This document shows positions 1 through 8,292 of a stretch of 64,000 nt of DNA, piece by piece; the stretch's first letter is position 1; each line of letters starts with the position of its first letter. The position numbers and the translations under genes are program-made. Source of the DNA: Agathobaculum sp. Marseille-P7918 (lineage in GTDB: Bacteria; Bacillota; Clostridia; Oscillospirales; Butyricicoccaceae); assembly GCF_900625105.1 (NCBI RefSeq), contig NZ_UYYD01000012.1, positions 1 to 64,000 of the forward strand. Reading direction: 5' to 3'. Below the pieces are notes generated by a model, which did no database searches, was not told the DNA's origin, and was given only the letters and a program-made list of their open reading frames with translations.

Positions 1-75
1 AGCGGACATACGAAGCCCAAGGGAGTGAACGTCAGCCAGTTGCTCCTCTTATTGTAGCTTAGGCACGAGATGGAG

Positions 76-104
76 GGAAAGCCGGACTGGCTGCCCGGCT
101 TTCC
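76..104. other. Inverted repeat upstream of relaxase
   Basis: A perfect 10-bp stem (GGAAAGCCGG at 76-85 with CCGGCTTTCC at 95-104) closes a 9-nt loop just upstream of the relaxase ribosome binding site. No T tract follows, so it is a poor terminator. It may belong to the oriT or to relaxase regulation. That role is inferred from position only. Confidence 0.4.
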
Positions 105-138
105 TGTCCAAATTTATTGTAATAGGGAGGGAAACTTT

Positions 139-1548
139 ATGGCAACCACACGCATCATGCCGCTGCATATCGGCAAGGGCCGGACCGAGAGCCGTGCCAT
201 TAGCGAGATTATCGACTATGTGGCCAATCCGCAAAAGACCGGCCACGGCAGGCTTATCACCGGCTATGAGTGTGATAGCCGTGTAGCCGACGCCGAGTTT
301 ATGCTGGCAAAGCGCCAGTATATCGCCGCCACCGGACGAGTCCGAGGCGCGGACGATGTGATCGCCTACCATGTCCGCCAGTCCTTTTGCCCTGGGGAGA
401 TCAATCCAGAGGAAGCCAACCGGCTCGGTGTAGAATTTGCCAAGCGGTTCACCAAGGGAAAACACGCCTTTATCGTCTGTACCCACATTGACAAGGCCCA
501 TGTCCATAATCATATCATTTGGAGTTCGGTCAACCTGGACTGTGACCGGAAGTTTCGCAACTTTTGGGGCAGCACAAAAGCCGTCCGTCGATTGAGCGAC
601 ACCATCTGCATTGAGAACGGACTGTCCATTATCGAGAACCCAAAGCCCCACGGCAAAAGTTACGACCAATGGCTGGGCGATCAGGCAAAGCCCTCCCATC
701 GGGAATTGCTTCGTGCTGCCATTGATAACGCCCTGGCACAAAAGCCTGCTGACCTGGACAAGCTGCTGAAGCTGCTTCGGGAATCCGGCTGTGAAGTATC
801 CAAGCGCGGCAAATCCTACCGTTTGAAGCTCCCCGGCTGGGGCAAAGTGTCCCGCCTGGACAGTCTGGGTGATGGCTACACCCTGGAGCATCTGCTGGCT
901 GTCCTCGCCGGTCAAAAGGAGCATACACCCCGTCAGAAGCCGATCAAGCAAGCAGATCCGCCAAAGGTCAATCTGCTGGTTGACATCCAGGCAAAGCTAC
1001 AGGCCGGAAAAGGTGCCGGGTATGTGCAGTGGGCCAAGGTCTTTAATCTGAAACAGATGGCACAGACCGTGAATTATCTCACAGAGCATAATCTACTGGA
1101 GTATGCTGTGCTGGAGGAAAAGGCGGCGGCGGCCACGGCTCACCATAATGAGCTATCAGCAAAAATTAAGGCAGCGGAGAACCGCATGGCGGAGATCGCC
1201 GTCCTGCGGACCCATATCATCAACTATGCCAAGACTCGTGACACCTATGTGGCCTACCGAAAAGCTGGCTATTCAAAGAAATTCCGCGAGGAACATGAGG
1301 AAGAAATTCTGCTCCATCAGGCGGCAAAAAATGCCTTTGATGATATGGGGGTCAAGAAGCTTCCCAAAGTTAAGGAACTGCAAGCTGAATATGCTCGGCT
1401 GCTGGAGGAAAAGAAAAAGACCTATGCCGAGTACCGGCGCTCCCGCGAGGAAATGCGGGAGCTGCTGGCGGCAAAGGCCAATGTGGATCGGCTCATGGGG
1501 ATGGCGGAAGATAGACAGGAAGATAAAGGCAAAGAGATGAACCGATAA
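139..1548 (+). CDS. MOBP-like relaxase/mobilisation nuclease
   Basis: This is a 469-residue relaxase that should nick oriT and pilot the transferred strand. The N-terminal nuclease domain (about residues 1-200) contains the three-histidine metal motif, seen as HIDKAHVHNHIIW near residue 120, and an upstream tyrosine-containing segment near residue 25. The C-terminal 200 residues are charged and helical, probably coiled coil. I chose the ATG at 139 because AGGGAGGG lies 8 nt upstream; an earlier in-frame ATG at 70 has no such site. It is the first gene seen in the element and is followed by a hairpin near 1621. It resembles PF03432 relaxases of Firmicutes mobilisable elements. Confidence 0.85.
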   Translation: MATTRIMPLHIGKGRTESRAISEIIDYVANPQKTGHGRLITGYECDSRVADAEFMLAKRQYIAATGRVRGADDVIAYHVRQSFCPGEINPEEANRLGVEFAKRFTKGKHAFIVCTHIDKAHVHNHIIWSSVNLDCDRKFRNFWGSTKAVRRLSDTICIENGLSIIENPKPHGKSYDQWLGDQAKPSHRELLRAAIDNALAQKPADLDKLLKLLRESGCEVSKRGKSYRLKLPGWGKVSRLDSLGDGYTLEHLLAVLAGQKEHTPRQKPIKQADPPKVNLLVDIQAKLQAGKGAGYVQWAKVFNLKQMAQTVNYLTEHNLLEYAVLEEKAAAATAHHNELSAKIKAAENRMAEIAVLRTHIINYAKTRDTYVAYRKAGYSKKFREEHEEEILLHQAAKNAFDDMGVKKLPKVKELQAEYARLLEEKKKTYAEYRRSREEMRELLAAKANVDRLMGMAEDRQEDKGKEMNR

Positions 1549-1620
1549 AACTCCATAAGTGTTGGAAAGTGTGTTGTACGACAGTCCCATTTTACGGACG
1601 AGTGATCTAAGCATAGCAAA

Positions 1621-1662
1621 GCGCCGGGCGCGGGGCTATATGCCTCTGCATCCGGCGCTGTT
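1621..1662 (+). terminator. Hairpin after relaxase, probable terminator
   Basis: GCGCCGG at 1621-1627 pairs with CCGGCGC at 1652-1658, with flanking A and T bases extending the stem slightly and a short TGTTT tail. The loop is long and the T tract weak, so termination is plausible but not strong. It sits 73 bp after the relaxase stop. Confidence 0.45.
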
Positions 1663-1781
1663 TATGTTCATGGTTAAAAGTATGTCCGTGCAAATTGTGG
1701 CATAGATTTGTTCAAATTCTTATGGTAAAATTTATAGTAAAAACAGGTGGAAAAGTAAAAGGGCAGGGAGGCGTTTGTTTT

Positions 1782-2201
1782 ATGTCGGAAAGAGAAAAAA
1801 TTGTGCGCTTATGGTTCAATATGTGGCTTACACAACAAGATTTAGGAATTGATAGTATTTTTGCGGAGGATGTAGTTTATACTGAAAGTTGGTGTCCCCA
1901 ATATTCTGATCGAGAAACAGTAAAGCACTGGTTTGAGGAATGGAATACCCGTGGGAAAGTGCTTGCATGGGATATTAAACAGTTTTTTCATCAGGGTAAT
2001 CAGACCGTTGTGGTATGGTACTTCAAAAACCAAATGGACAACGGGAAGATTGAAGAATTTGATGGGATTTCTTTAATTGAGTGGACACAAGATAATAAAA
2101 TTAAGACCTTAAAGGAATTTGGATGTAATCTTAATAACTACAATCCATATCAGAATGGTAATGCGCCTGAATTTAGGAATGAAAAAACAAACTGGTTTTA
2201 A
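1782..2201 (+). CDS. SnoaL/NTF2-like small protein
   Basis: A 139-residue soluble protein with the alpha+beta pattern of the SnoaL/nuclear transport factor 2 fold: an N-terminal helix (MSEREKIVRLWFNMWL), a short segment with acidic and aromatic residues (FAEDVVYTESWCPQ), then strands around VVVWYF and FDGISLIEW. Such cone-shaped proteins bind or isomerise small molecules, or are orphan proteins of unknown role. AGGGAGG lies 10 nt before the ATG at 1782; a longer frame from 1695 lacks a ribosome site. It stands alone between two hairpins. No substrate can be named. Confidence 0.7.
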   Translation: MSEREKIVRLWFNMWLTQQDLGIDSIFAEDVVYTESWCPQYSDRETVKHWFEEWNTRGKVLAWDIKQFFHQGNQTVVVWYFKNQMDNGKIEEFDGISLIEWTQDNKIKTLKEFGCNLNNYNPYQNGNAPEFRNEKTNWF

Positions 2202-2281
2202 GAGCTATAATTTGAAATGAATATAATGTAATTGCCATCTATGTAATCAATGTTGTTGTGCAGTTCCATTTAGAATAAAAA

Positions 2282-2310
2282 GCCATGCCCTAGACTGTCC
2301 TGGGCATGGC
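2282..2310 (-). terminator. Rho-independent terminator, leftward
   Basis: GCCATGCCC at 2282-2290 pairs perfectly with GGGCATGGC at 2302-2310. Read leftwards it is followed by TTTTT. Read rightwards it is followed by A residues, so it acts on the minus strand. No minus-strand gene precedes it, which suggests a relic or protection of the SnoaL-like gene from antisense transcription. Confidence 0.6.
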
Positions 2311-2331
2311 AAAAAAATTGTAAATTTATTT

Positions 2332-2379
2332 CTACAAGTCCGTAGAAGTATTGACTATTCTACAAATTTGTAGTAGAAT
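2332..2379 (+). promoter_or_regulatory. blaI/M56 operon promoter with two BlaI-type operators
   Basis: A sigma-A promoter is visible: TTGACT at 2351-2356, a 17-bp spacer, and TAGAAT at 2374-2379. Two dyads of the form CTAC-N6-GTAG flank the -35 box. One lies at 2332-2345 and the other, a perfect palindrome, at 2360-2373 in the spacer. BlaI/MecI repressors bind TACA/TGTA-type dyads in this arrangement, so the downstream regulator probably represses its own operon. Centres are 28 bp apart. Confidence 0.75.
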
Positions 2380-2424
2380 TAAATCATCCAAGGTAGACGT
2401 ACTTTGGGTAAGGAGGAAGTGTTT

Positions 2425-2802
2425 ATGGATCGATCCAAAAAACTATCAGAAACCGAATACGAAATCATGGAGGTGTTGTGGAAATCACAAGTTCCCATGT
2501 CTTCGGCGCAGCTTGCATCGTACTTTGCAGAACGCCACAACAAGGAGTGGAAGCCATCAACTCTTGCCACTTTTCTGTCTCGGCTGACGCAAAAGGGGCT
2601 TATCACTTCTCATCGAGAAGGCAGAGTTCATTATTACCGGCCTATCAAATCCCAGAAAGACTATGCGCGAGATGGCGCACAAGGAATTTTAGACGCACTC
2701 TATGATGGTTCGATCAAAAATTTCTTTGCGGCTTTATACGGTGGCTCTCAGATGTCAGAGGAAGATCGTGAATCTTTGAAAGAATGGTTGGACAATCAGT
2801 AA
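2425..2802 (+). CDS. BlaI/MecI/CopY-family winged-helix repressor
   Basis: A 125-residue repressor. The N-terminal winged helix (about residues 5-75) shows the family pattern ETEYEIMEVLWKS, then SAQLASYF, STLATFLSRLTQKGLI and REGRVHYY; the rest is a dimerisation helix region. In this family the partner membrane peptidase cleaves the repressor when it senses a cell-wall inhibitor. The ATG at 2425 is chosen over an upstream TTG at 2404 because AAGGAGG lies at 2410-2416. The start of the M56 peptidase gene follows after 16 bp, forming a two-gene operon under the operators at 2332-2373. Confidence 0.88.
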   Translation: MDRSKKLSETEYEIMEVLWKSQVPMSSAQLASYFAERHNKEWKPSTLATFLSRLTQKGLITSHREGRVHYYRPIKSQKDYARDGAQGILDALYDGSIKNFFAALYGGSQMSEEDRESLKEWLDNQ

Positions 2803-2818
2803 TAACGGAGGAATATGT

Positions 2819-4168
2819 ATGGTATCTTACTTGCTTAGTACTCTGTTTTTTCTGAATTTAATCGCCAGCAGTGTGTACCTGGTTTTTAAAGCCTTGCTCG
2901 TTTGGGCAAAAAACGGTGTAAATGAGCGTTTCCGCTATATTGGGTGCATCGCTGTCATGGTGTTGTTCTTAATCCCATTTTATCAGGCTTTGCCGATCTC
3001 CTCTACAATAAAAGATATGCCATTTCAAACAAGCGGATACTTGGAAGGCGTTAGTAGCGTTATCCCAAAAGACGAAGTAGTTCAAAAGAATACTTCCATC
3101 ACTGAAAGCAAGAGCACGAGAACGAGCGGTTTTTGCTTGGATGTTCAGGCACAGGAAAAGATTTTACTTGTTTGGTCTGTTGGTGTGTCAGCTCTTGCAT
3201 TATGGTATATTGCTGTATTGTTGAAATTCCGTAGGAAACTATCCCAAAAGCAAACACAGCCCGTTTGTGGTGAGCTACAGCGAATTGCAAATCACTGTGC
3301 AAGCGAATATGGAATTCGACAGACGCCAATCCTTAGAGCATCGCCACATGTGCAAAGTCCGGTGTTGATTGGTTTTTTCAAGCCAATTATCGCAGTACCT
3401 GCTGATGGACTTCCGCCAGCAGATGTACAAATGATCCTGAAGCATGAACTGGTGCATTTTAAGCGCCGTGATTTGTGGTGGAAACTTTTGGGCGTCGTAA
3501 TACAGACGATTCACTGGGCCAACCCTATTGTGTGGCTGCTTTGTAAGGACTTTGAATTTTGTGCCGAGACCTCCTGTGATGCTCAGGTGGTTCAGAATCT
3601 TGACCATGATGGGCGCAAAAGCTATGGATACCTTTTGATTTCGTATTCTCAATTTCAACACAAATTGAACTCTACGCCGGGGATTTCTTTTATATCCTCG
3701 CGCGAAAAACTGAAAAGGAGAATTTGCATTATGCTGAATGGAAATAAGTCCAAAAAACTGATTGTTGCTGCGCTTGTTTGCGTGTTAGGTGCAAGCAGTC
3801 TTGCACTGTCCGCATTTGCTGCCGAGGCGCACAGCGATACTCCCCAGACGATTGATGGAATTGTAGCTGGTAAGGATACACCTGCCACTTCCAGCGATGA
3901 ACTCCTCACCGGTGAAACACAAACAGATATTCCCTTTGCTCAAAGCATCAATCCGAACGACGGATATGATCTCAAGGCCAAGGAGGAGGTCTCTTTTTCC
4001 GATATGATTACCAGTATGTCAAAGGTCCCGCTTGAAATTCCTGATGAATTCAGGCAGGCTGTGGCAAACGGAGAAGTCACTCCTTTGCAACCGGAAGATG
4101 GAGTTGAAGTAGAGATTTTTGATGCTAATGGTGTTAAGGTAAGCGTCAACGCTAACACGGAACACTAA
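2819..4168 (+). CDS. BlaR1/MecR1-like M56 membrane metallopeptidase
   Basis: A 449-residue sensor/protease partner of the BlaI-like repressor. Several hydrophobic segments occupy the first 130 residues (MVSYLLSTLFFLNLIASSVYLVF and later ones). The zinc motif HELVHF follows near residue 212, with an ALWYIAVLLKF segment before it and a further membrane segment (KKLIVAALVCVLGASSLALS) near residue 315. The tail after about residue 335 is short and polar and is not a penicillin-binding sensor domain, unlike true BlaR1, so the signal is probably not a beta-lactam bound by that domain. CGGAGG precedes the ATG at 2819. Confidence 0.82.
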   Translation: MVSYLLSTLFFLNLIASSVYLVFKALLVWAKNGVNERFRYIGCIAVMVLFLIPFYQALPISSTIKDMPFQTSGYLEGVSSVIPKDEVVQKNTSITESKSTRTSGFCLDVQAQEKILLVWSVGVSALALWYIAVLLKFRRKLSQKQTQPVCGELQRIANHCASEYGIRQTPILRASPHVQSPVLIGFFKPIIAVPADGLPPADVQMILKHELVHFKRRDLWWKLLGVVIQTIHWANPIVWLLCKDFEFCAETSCDAQVVQNLDHDGRKSYGYLLISYSQFQHKLNSTPGISFISSREKLKRRICIMLNGNKSKKLIVAALVCVLGASSLALSAFAAEAHSDTPQTIDGIVAGKDTPATSSDELLTGETQTDIPFAQSINPNDGYDLKAKEEVSFSDMITSMSKVPLEIPDEFRQAVANGEVTPLQPEDGVEVEIFDANGVKVSVNANTEH

Positions 4169-4264
4169 AGTTTTGCGGCCAACAAATTACAAGATGTGGC
4201 CTCGTTTTTCAGGTCGCATTCTGCTTCTATTTGGTGTGATTTCAAATCCGCATATATAGAAAAA

Positions 4265-4400
4265 GATCATGGCCAGCTCAACGCTGGCCATGATCGAAAG
4301 CGTCAAATGGACGCGCAGCCGCAGAATGAAATTCTGCGTTCATGGGGGCTTGGGGGAATACCCTCAACAAGCAGCGCCGGAAGCCGAATGGCTATCCAGG
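4265..4400. other. Structured noncoding region, oriT-like
   Basis: No gene is seen from 4169 to 4436. The region contains a perfect 13-bp hairpin (4265-4277 with 4283-4295) followed leftwards by TTTTT, a second hairpin (CGCAGAAT at 4320-4327 with ATTCTGCG at 4331-4338), and a G-rich/C-rich pair with GCTTG and CAAGC arms around 4349-4372. Stacked hairpins ending in a GGGGG/CCCTC arm resemble origins of transfer of mobilisable elements. That is my inference; the nic site is not identified. The first hairpin could equally be a leftward terminator. Confidence 0.35.
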
Positions 4401-4436
4401 GGCATTGCTTGCCTCTTTCCCGCAGGAATAAAATAA

Positions 4437-4471
4437 GCCAGTGACGAAACCTTCAAATTTCGCTCACTGGC
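4437..4471 (-). terminator. Terminator of the XRE gene
   Basis: GCCAGTGACGAAA at 4437-4449 pairs with TTTCG-C-TCACTGGC ending at 4471. Leftwards it is followed by TTATTTTATT. It abuts the stop of the minus-strand XRE gene at 4472, so it should end that transcript. Confidence 0.75.
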
Positions 4472-4828
4472 CTACTTTGTTTCAAGTTTCTTGGAAAGTT
4501 CCTTTAGCTCCTCTGCAAATCCACGAGTGTGGTGCAACAAGGTTTCCCGCATCTCCGGCGGACAGTTCATATACAGCAGCTTCATCTCATTCTGTCCTGC
4601 TTCGTCCGGCGAGAGATCCGGGTACATAAGCGAGTCCAGTGAAAGATGAACTACCTTTGCCAATGCTTTCAAAATCAAATAGGAAGGATTTCTCCTGGCT
4701 TTCTCAATATCGGCAATCTGTTTGGTAGAAACATGGGATTCATCAGCCAACTGTTCCTGCGTCAGATTCTTTTCTTTTCGTGCTGCTCGGAGCGCATCTC
4801 CCAAGGCTGTCAAATCATCAATCGGCAT
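4472..4828 (-). CDS. XRE-family helix-turn-helix regulator
   Basis: A 118-residue DNA-binding protein. Residues 8-65 form a classic Cro/C1 helix-turn-helix (LGDALRAARKEKNLTQEQLAD, then STKQIADIEKARRNPS, then LILKALAKVVHLSLDSLM). The C-terminal part is a helical tail likely used for dimerisation. GAGGTG precedes the ATG at 4828. Inverted half-sites CRTTCCG lie just upstream, so autoregulation is likely. It faces the BlaI/M56 operon tail to tail. Regulators of this type commonly control element transfer or cargo; the target here is unknown. Confidence 0.85.
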   Translation of the reverse strand: MPIDDLTALGDALRAARKEKNLTQEQLADESHVSTKQIADIEKARRNPSYLILKALAKVVHLSLDSLMYPDLSPDEAGQNEMKLLYMNCPPEMRETLLHHTRGFAEELKELSKKLETK

Positions 4829-4854
4829 TATTGTTCACCTCAATAATATTGTAT

Positions 4855-4904
4855 CGTTCCGGTTTGAATTGCGGAATGACCTTATCATTCCGGCTTACCG
4901 GTAT
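4855..4904. promoter_or_regulatory. Candidate XRE operator, inverted CRTTCCG half-sites
   Basis: CGTTCCG at 4855-4861 faces CGGAATG at 4872-4878, and a further CATTCCG lies at 4886-4892, followed by CCGGTATG. The dyad is 27 bp upstream of the XRE start. The spacing suits a dimeric regulator. Binding by the adjacent XRE protein is inferred. Confidence 0.45.
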
Positions 4905-4987
4905 GATTATACTGATTTTTCTTATAACAGAATGATGACAGACTTGTTTTCATCGAGCAATAGAAATACAATGGAATAGGAATCAAT

Positions 4988-5143
4988 TCAATACGCATTT
5001 ATCACAGCGCCAGACGCATAGACGCAGAGCCAAACAGCATAAATAGGCAGCGACTTTGCAAAGACAAGGTTGCTGCTTTGTTTATTGATAGTCCGCGTTT
5101 GGTTGATACCCAAAGACGCGGAAAAGCCGATTGACGGGAGAAG
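4988..5143 (+). repeat. Intergenic repeat copy A with terminator
   Basis: First of four copies of a repeat of about 155 bp (others at 9119, 14631 and, truncated, 17613). Shared landmarks are AGACGCATAGACGCAGAGCC at 5012-5031, a hairpin at 5047-5076 followed by TTTGTTTA, and CCCAAAGACGCGGAAAAGCC at 5109-5128. The hairpin arms differ between copies but still pair through G-U changes, so the RNA stem is conserved. It ends module 1 (BlaI/M56/XRE). Confidence 0.85.
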
Positions 5144-5219
5144 AATAAGAAAATAATTTTTCAAAAAAGTTTGTAAGGTTTTTAGAATGAGGAAGTCTTA
5201 TAAGTGAGGAGGTGAAAAA

Positions 5220-5720
5220 GTGGCAGACTACGGAGAAGAATTTGAAAAAATATATATTCGATACTTTAATGATGTATTCCTTTTTCTCAAAAAGCTATCA
5301 AAAGACGAAAGTATTGCAGAAGAAATTACAAGTGAAACATTTTTCAAAGCAATGCGTTCAATAGATACTTTTCGCGGCGAAACAGACATCCGTGTTTGGC
5401 TTTGTCAAATTGCAAAAAACTGTTACTTTTCCCATCTGAAAAAGCAACAGAGGATTGTAGATATTGATAAAGTTGAATTATCAGATAACAAAAACACTAT
5501 TGAGGAACAAATATTAAATCGAAGTGAAGCCATGCGAATACATCACCTGCTGCATGATTTAGCTGAACCCTATAAGGAAGTTTTTATGCTGCGGGTTTTT
5601 GGTGAATTGAGTTTCAAGCAAATTGCAGACATTTTCCAAAAAACAGATAATTGGGCTTGTGTCACTTATCACCGAGCGAGAAATAAAATATTAAGGCAGA
5701 TGGAGGTAGAAAATGAGTAA
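5220..5720 (+). CDS. ECF-type sigma-70 factor
   Basis: A 166-residue sigma factor of group 4. Region 2 covers about residues 10-80 (FEKIYIRYFNDVFLFL, then AEEITSETFFKAM, then RVWLCQIAKN). Region 4 covers about residues 110-160 (LAEPYKEVFMLRVFGELSF, KQIADIF, WACVTYHRARNKI). It starts with GTG at 5220 behind AGGAGGTG. The next gene overlaps by 8 bp and encodes a zinc anti-sigma factor, so this is a sigma/anti-sigma pair controlling the envelope transporter genes downstream. The promoter it recognises was not identified. Confidence 0.88.
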   Translation: MADYGEEFEKIYIRYFNDVFLFLKKLSKDESIAEEITSETFFKAMRSIDTFRGETDIRVWLCQIAKNCYFSHLKKQQRIVDIDKVELSDNKNTIEEQILNRSEAMRIHHLLHDLAEPYKEVFMLRVFGELSFKQIADIFQKTDNWACVTYHRARNKILRQMEVENE

Positions 5721-6639
5721 TCAATGTAATTTGATCAAAGATATACTTCCTCTTTATGTGGAGGATATGGTCAGCACAGATACAAAAGAATTTGTGAACG
5801 CTCACCTTGAACATTGCGCGGAGTGCCGTGCAGAATTAGAGCGTATGCGAGGCCCCGCGAAATTTGTTCCTGATATTGATATTGATACTGATATTGTTCC
5901 GTTAAAAAGGATCAAAAAGGACTTATTTATTAGACGTCTGCAAACCATCTTTTTCACCGCGATTATAGCGTGTGCTGTGGTGATGATTGTTTTTGGGGTT
6001 TTGACATCACCGAAATTTTTCCCCTACTCTGATGACCTGCTGAATGTTGTTGACAATCATAGCGGGGAGATTATCGTAACTTTTGATGATCGAGTGACAG
6101 GTTATACCTGTACAAAAGAGTTTTATGAAGAAACAGAAATTTATCGGATCAATGCGTGGACGACAACATGGGACATATACTTCTCTAATCGCGGAAATCA
6201 AAATGTGGTAATACCTTTTAATGATGATAGCAACATTCAAATCTTCTTTACTCAAAATAATGGTTCCGAAGATGTGCTGATCTATGGAGAGAGGGATAAT
6301 CTTCCACAGGCTGTTATAACGCTGCCGCGGCAAATCTTACTGCCATATTTCCTTTTAGCCGCTCTTGCCCTGATTGTGCTTTCCGGCCTACGGCTTTTAT
6401 TGAAAAACAAGAAAGCAATCATTGTATGGATTGACAGAGCGATACTGCTCCCAATTTCCTATATGGCAGCTCAGCTTTGCACAAAAGGAATTAACTTTAC
6501 AACCTATTCTTCACAAAGAGATTTCTGCATTATTGTGTTGGTTGCTATACTGTTTTATCTTGCATTACTAACCGGAAAATCTATTTATCAGGAGAAGCGG
6601 GCAGATAAAAGCACAGAGCGTTTCAAGGAGTGGCCATGA
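5713..6639 (+). CDS. Zinc-binding anti-sigma factor, membrane-bound
   Basis: A 308-residue protein. The N-terminal zf-HC2/ZAS motif H31-X3-C35-X2-C38 (HLEHCAEC) binds and inhibits ECF sigma factors. A membrane segment follows near residues 78-96, then an external domain of about 120 residues that would sense the signal, then further hydrophobic segments near residues 212-230, 240-260 and 272-290. The 8-bp overlap with the sigma gene and a 4-bp ATGA overlap with the next gene show one operon. The external domain resembles nothing I recognise. Confidence 0.82.
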   Translation: MSNQCNLIKDILPLYVEDMVSTDTKEFVNAHLEHCAECRAELERMRGPAKFVPDIDIDTDIVPLKRIKKDLFIRRLQTIFFTAIIACAVVMIVFGVLTSPKFFPYSDDLLNVVDNHSGEIIVTFDDRVTGYTCTKEFYEETEIYRINAWTTTWDIYFSNRGNQNVVIPFNDDSNIQIFFTQNNGSEDVLIYGERDNLPQAVITLPRQILLPYFLLAALALIVLSGLRLLLKNKKAIIVWIDRAILLPISYMAAQLCTKGINFTTYSSQRDFCIIVLVAILFYLALLTGKSIYQEKRADKSTERFKEWP

Positions 6640-7082
6640 AAAAATCTTTATTTAGACTGGCAGATATTTTTGAATTGAGTGTTGCGTACGCTTTCTGCTT
6701 TTCGTTATGCTTGATGTTTGATTATGTAAAGACTTTAGAAATGACATCTGATATTCTGACCAGTTTTTTCCGAAACTTTTTGAAATATCAGACCATGATT
6801 GTTATATTGTCTACATTTCTCGTTGCGGTTTTTCACTATCAATTTTCATGCCGTAAAAAGATAGAAGTATTTTGCCGGATACTCGTTGGAGATACGCTAT
6901 TTAACATCACAGTTAGGTACTCTCTGAATTGCCTAATGGTATTGGGATTTGTCTACCTTGTATTTCTTGCGACAAATGCTTATTTGGGGTTTGACTTGAC
7001 CAAAAATCTGTATTTAGTCCTTATTTTCATTGTGTATATACTAATCAGCGCAAGGCAGGTGAGAAAATATGAAGCTCTTTAA
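6636..7082 (+). CDS. Integral membrane protein of unknown function
   Basis: A 148-residue protein with four predicted membrane helices (around AYAFCFSLCLMF, MIVILSTFLVAVF, LMVLGFVYLVFL and LVLIFIVYILIS). The ATG at 6636 is used, with AAGGAG six nt upstream; it overlaps the anti-sigma stop as ATGA. It ends inside the start of the permease gene (overlap 7069-7082), so it is translationally linked to both neighbours. A role as an accessory subunit of the ABC transporter is plausible but not shown. Confidence 0.72.
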   Translation: MKKSLFRLADIFELSVAYAFCFSLCLMFDYVKTLEMTSDILTSFFRNFLKYQTMIVILSTFLVAVFHYQFSCRKKIEVFCRILVGDTLFNITVRYSLNCLMVLGFVYLVFLATNAYLGFDLTKNLYLVLIFIVYILISARQVRKYEAL

Positions 7083-8292
7083 GTTCTTTGTTTCAAAAAT
7101 TTTTTTGAGAAGAATAATACCCGGAATAAGCATTATTCTCCTTATTTGCCTTTCAAACTATATAACTTTTACGGCTGTACGCACAGTTTTCTCAACTTAC
7201 CAAGGGTATCAGGAAATAAGGGGCTTGAATCAGGACGGCAACTATATTGCAAATTTAGACCCCAATAGCACCATTGACTTCGGCGCAATAGAGTTGGATA
7301 AAACAACGGAAGTGTATAACTATTTAAGCTCTAATTTCGATTACGCATTTTATGTAGACGGCTTTATGGTGTCCATACCGAACCGTGATGACATGGAAAT
7401 ATCCTTGTGCTATATGAACAAAGCGCATTATGATTTAACCCAATTTAATCTTTCCCAAGGAACGGGCTTGACCTTTGATTACCGCTTCGATGGAAATAGT
7501 GAAATTCCTGTCCTGATTGGAAAAGGATTGAGCAAAACATATCCTGTTGGCTCCACAATAGACCTTGAAGATCCTGCGCTGGGACAAGAGATTACTTTAA
7601 GAGTTCAGGGCGTGTTGGAACAAAACGCATACCACTCCAATTACTACACTCTTAACTCAAAGAGCTACTACAATTATTCGATTATTCTGCCCGTGAATGA
7701 GGAATTTCTCAATCATGCAAATCTTGATCTTCGAGTGAATGGCCTCATGGACATTGTAATTCTTCAAACCACAAACGAAAAAATCTCCGATCTAAGGGCG
7801 GTCATACAGAATACGCTTGGTTTGAAGTTGAACTTTTTTGGTCAGCAGGACAATAATGAATATTTCAACGAATACTATTTCCATTCCCTAAAAATTGTTG
7901 CTGTGACATCGGTGATTTTACTTCTCCTTATAACCTGCCTCTCTGTTTGGAACGCAATGGTTAGTATTCGGTTGATGCTGAAAGACCTCACGATCAATCT
8001 CTTGGTTGGTTTGAGCTATTCAAAGTTAAGGAAAATGTTTTATAGCTACTTTGGAATATTGTTTCTTATCAATCTGGTGATTGTATTCTCAATTACCGCT
8101 CTTAACAGATACGGCTGTTGGCTAAGAAAAGACACTACCTTTGTTACATACGGGCTATTCGGTTTAATTGGTATAGATTGGCTGTCCTTGCTGGCGGTGG
8201 TTGTCACTGACATTATAATCGGAGTTATTGTTGTTGAATGTATGTTGTGGAGGATTAAGAAAGTTCCAATTTCTTTGGGGGTACTGCAATGA
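7069..8292 (+). CDS. FtsX/MacB-like ABC transporter permease
   Basis: A 407-residue permease. One N-terminal membrane helix (IIPGISIILLICLSNYI) is followed by an extracytoplasmic domain of about 230 residues and three C-terminal helices (about residues 278-300, 328-348 and 370-390), the MacB/FtsX topology. The family uses ATP hydrolysis for mechanotransmission or export of peptides and lipids. It overlaps the gene before it by 14 bp and the ATPase gene after it by 4 bp. Control by the ECF sigma factor upstream suggests a role in envelope stress or antimicrobial peptide defence. Confidence 0.78.
   Translation: MKLFKFFVSKIFLRRIIPGISIILLICLSNYITFTAVRTVFSTYQGYQEIRGLNQDGNYIANLDPNSTIDFGAIELDKTTEVYNYLSSNFDYAFYVDGFMVSIPNRDDMEISLCYMNKAHYDLTQFNLSQGTGLTFDYRFDGNSEIPVLIGKGLSKTYPVGSTIDLEDPALGQEITLRVQGVLEQNAYHSNYYTLNSKSYYNYSIILPVNEEFLNHANLDLRVNGLMDIVILQTTNEKISDLRAVIQNTLGLKLNFFGQQDNNEYFNEYYFHSLKIVAVTSVILLLLITCLSVWNAMVSIRLMLKDLTINLLVGLSYSKLRKMFYSYFGILFLINLVIVFSITALNRYGCWLRKDTTFVTYGLFGLIGIDWLSLLAVVVTDIIIGVIVVECMLWRIKKVPISLGVLQ

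Noticed and set aside
2819-4168. True BlaR1 beta-lactam sensor
   Set aside because: The M56 peptidase is present, but the C-terminal part lacks the penicillin-binding sensor domain and its SxxK/KTG motifs.
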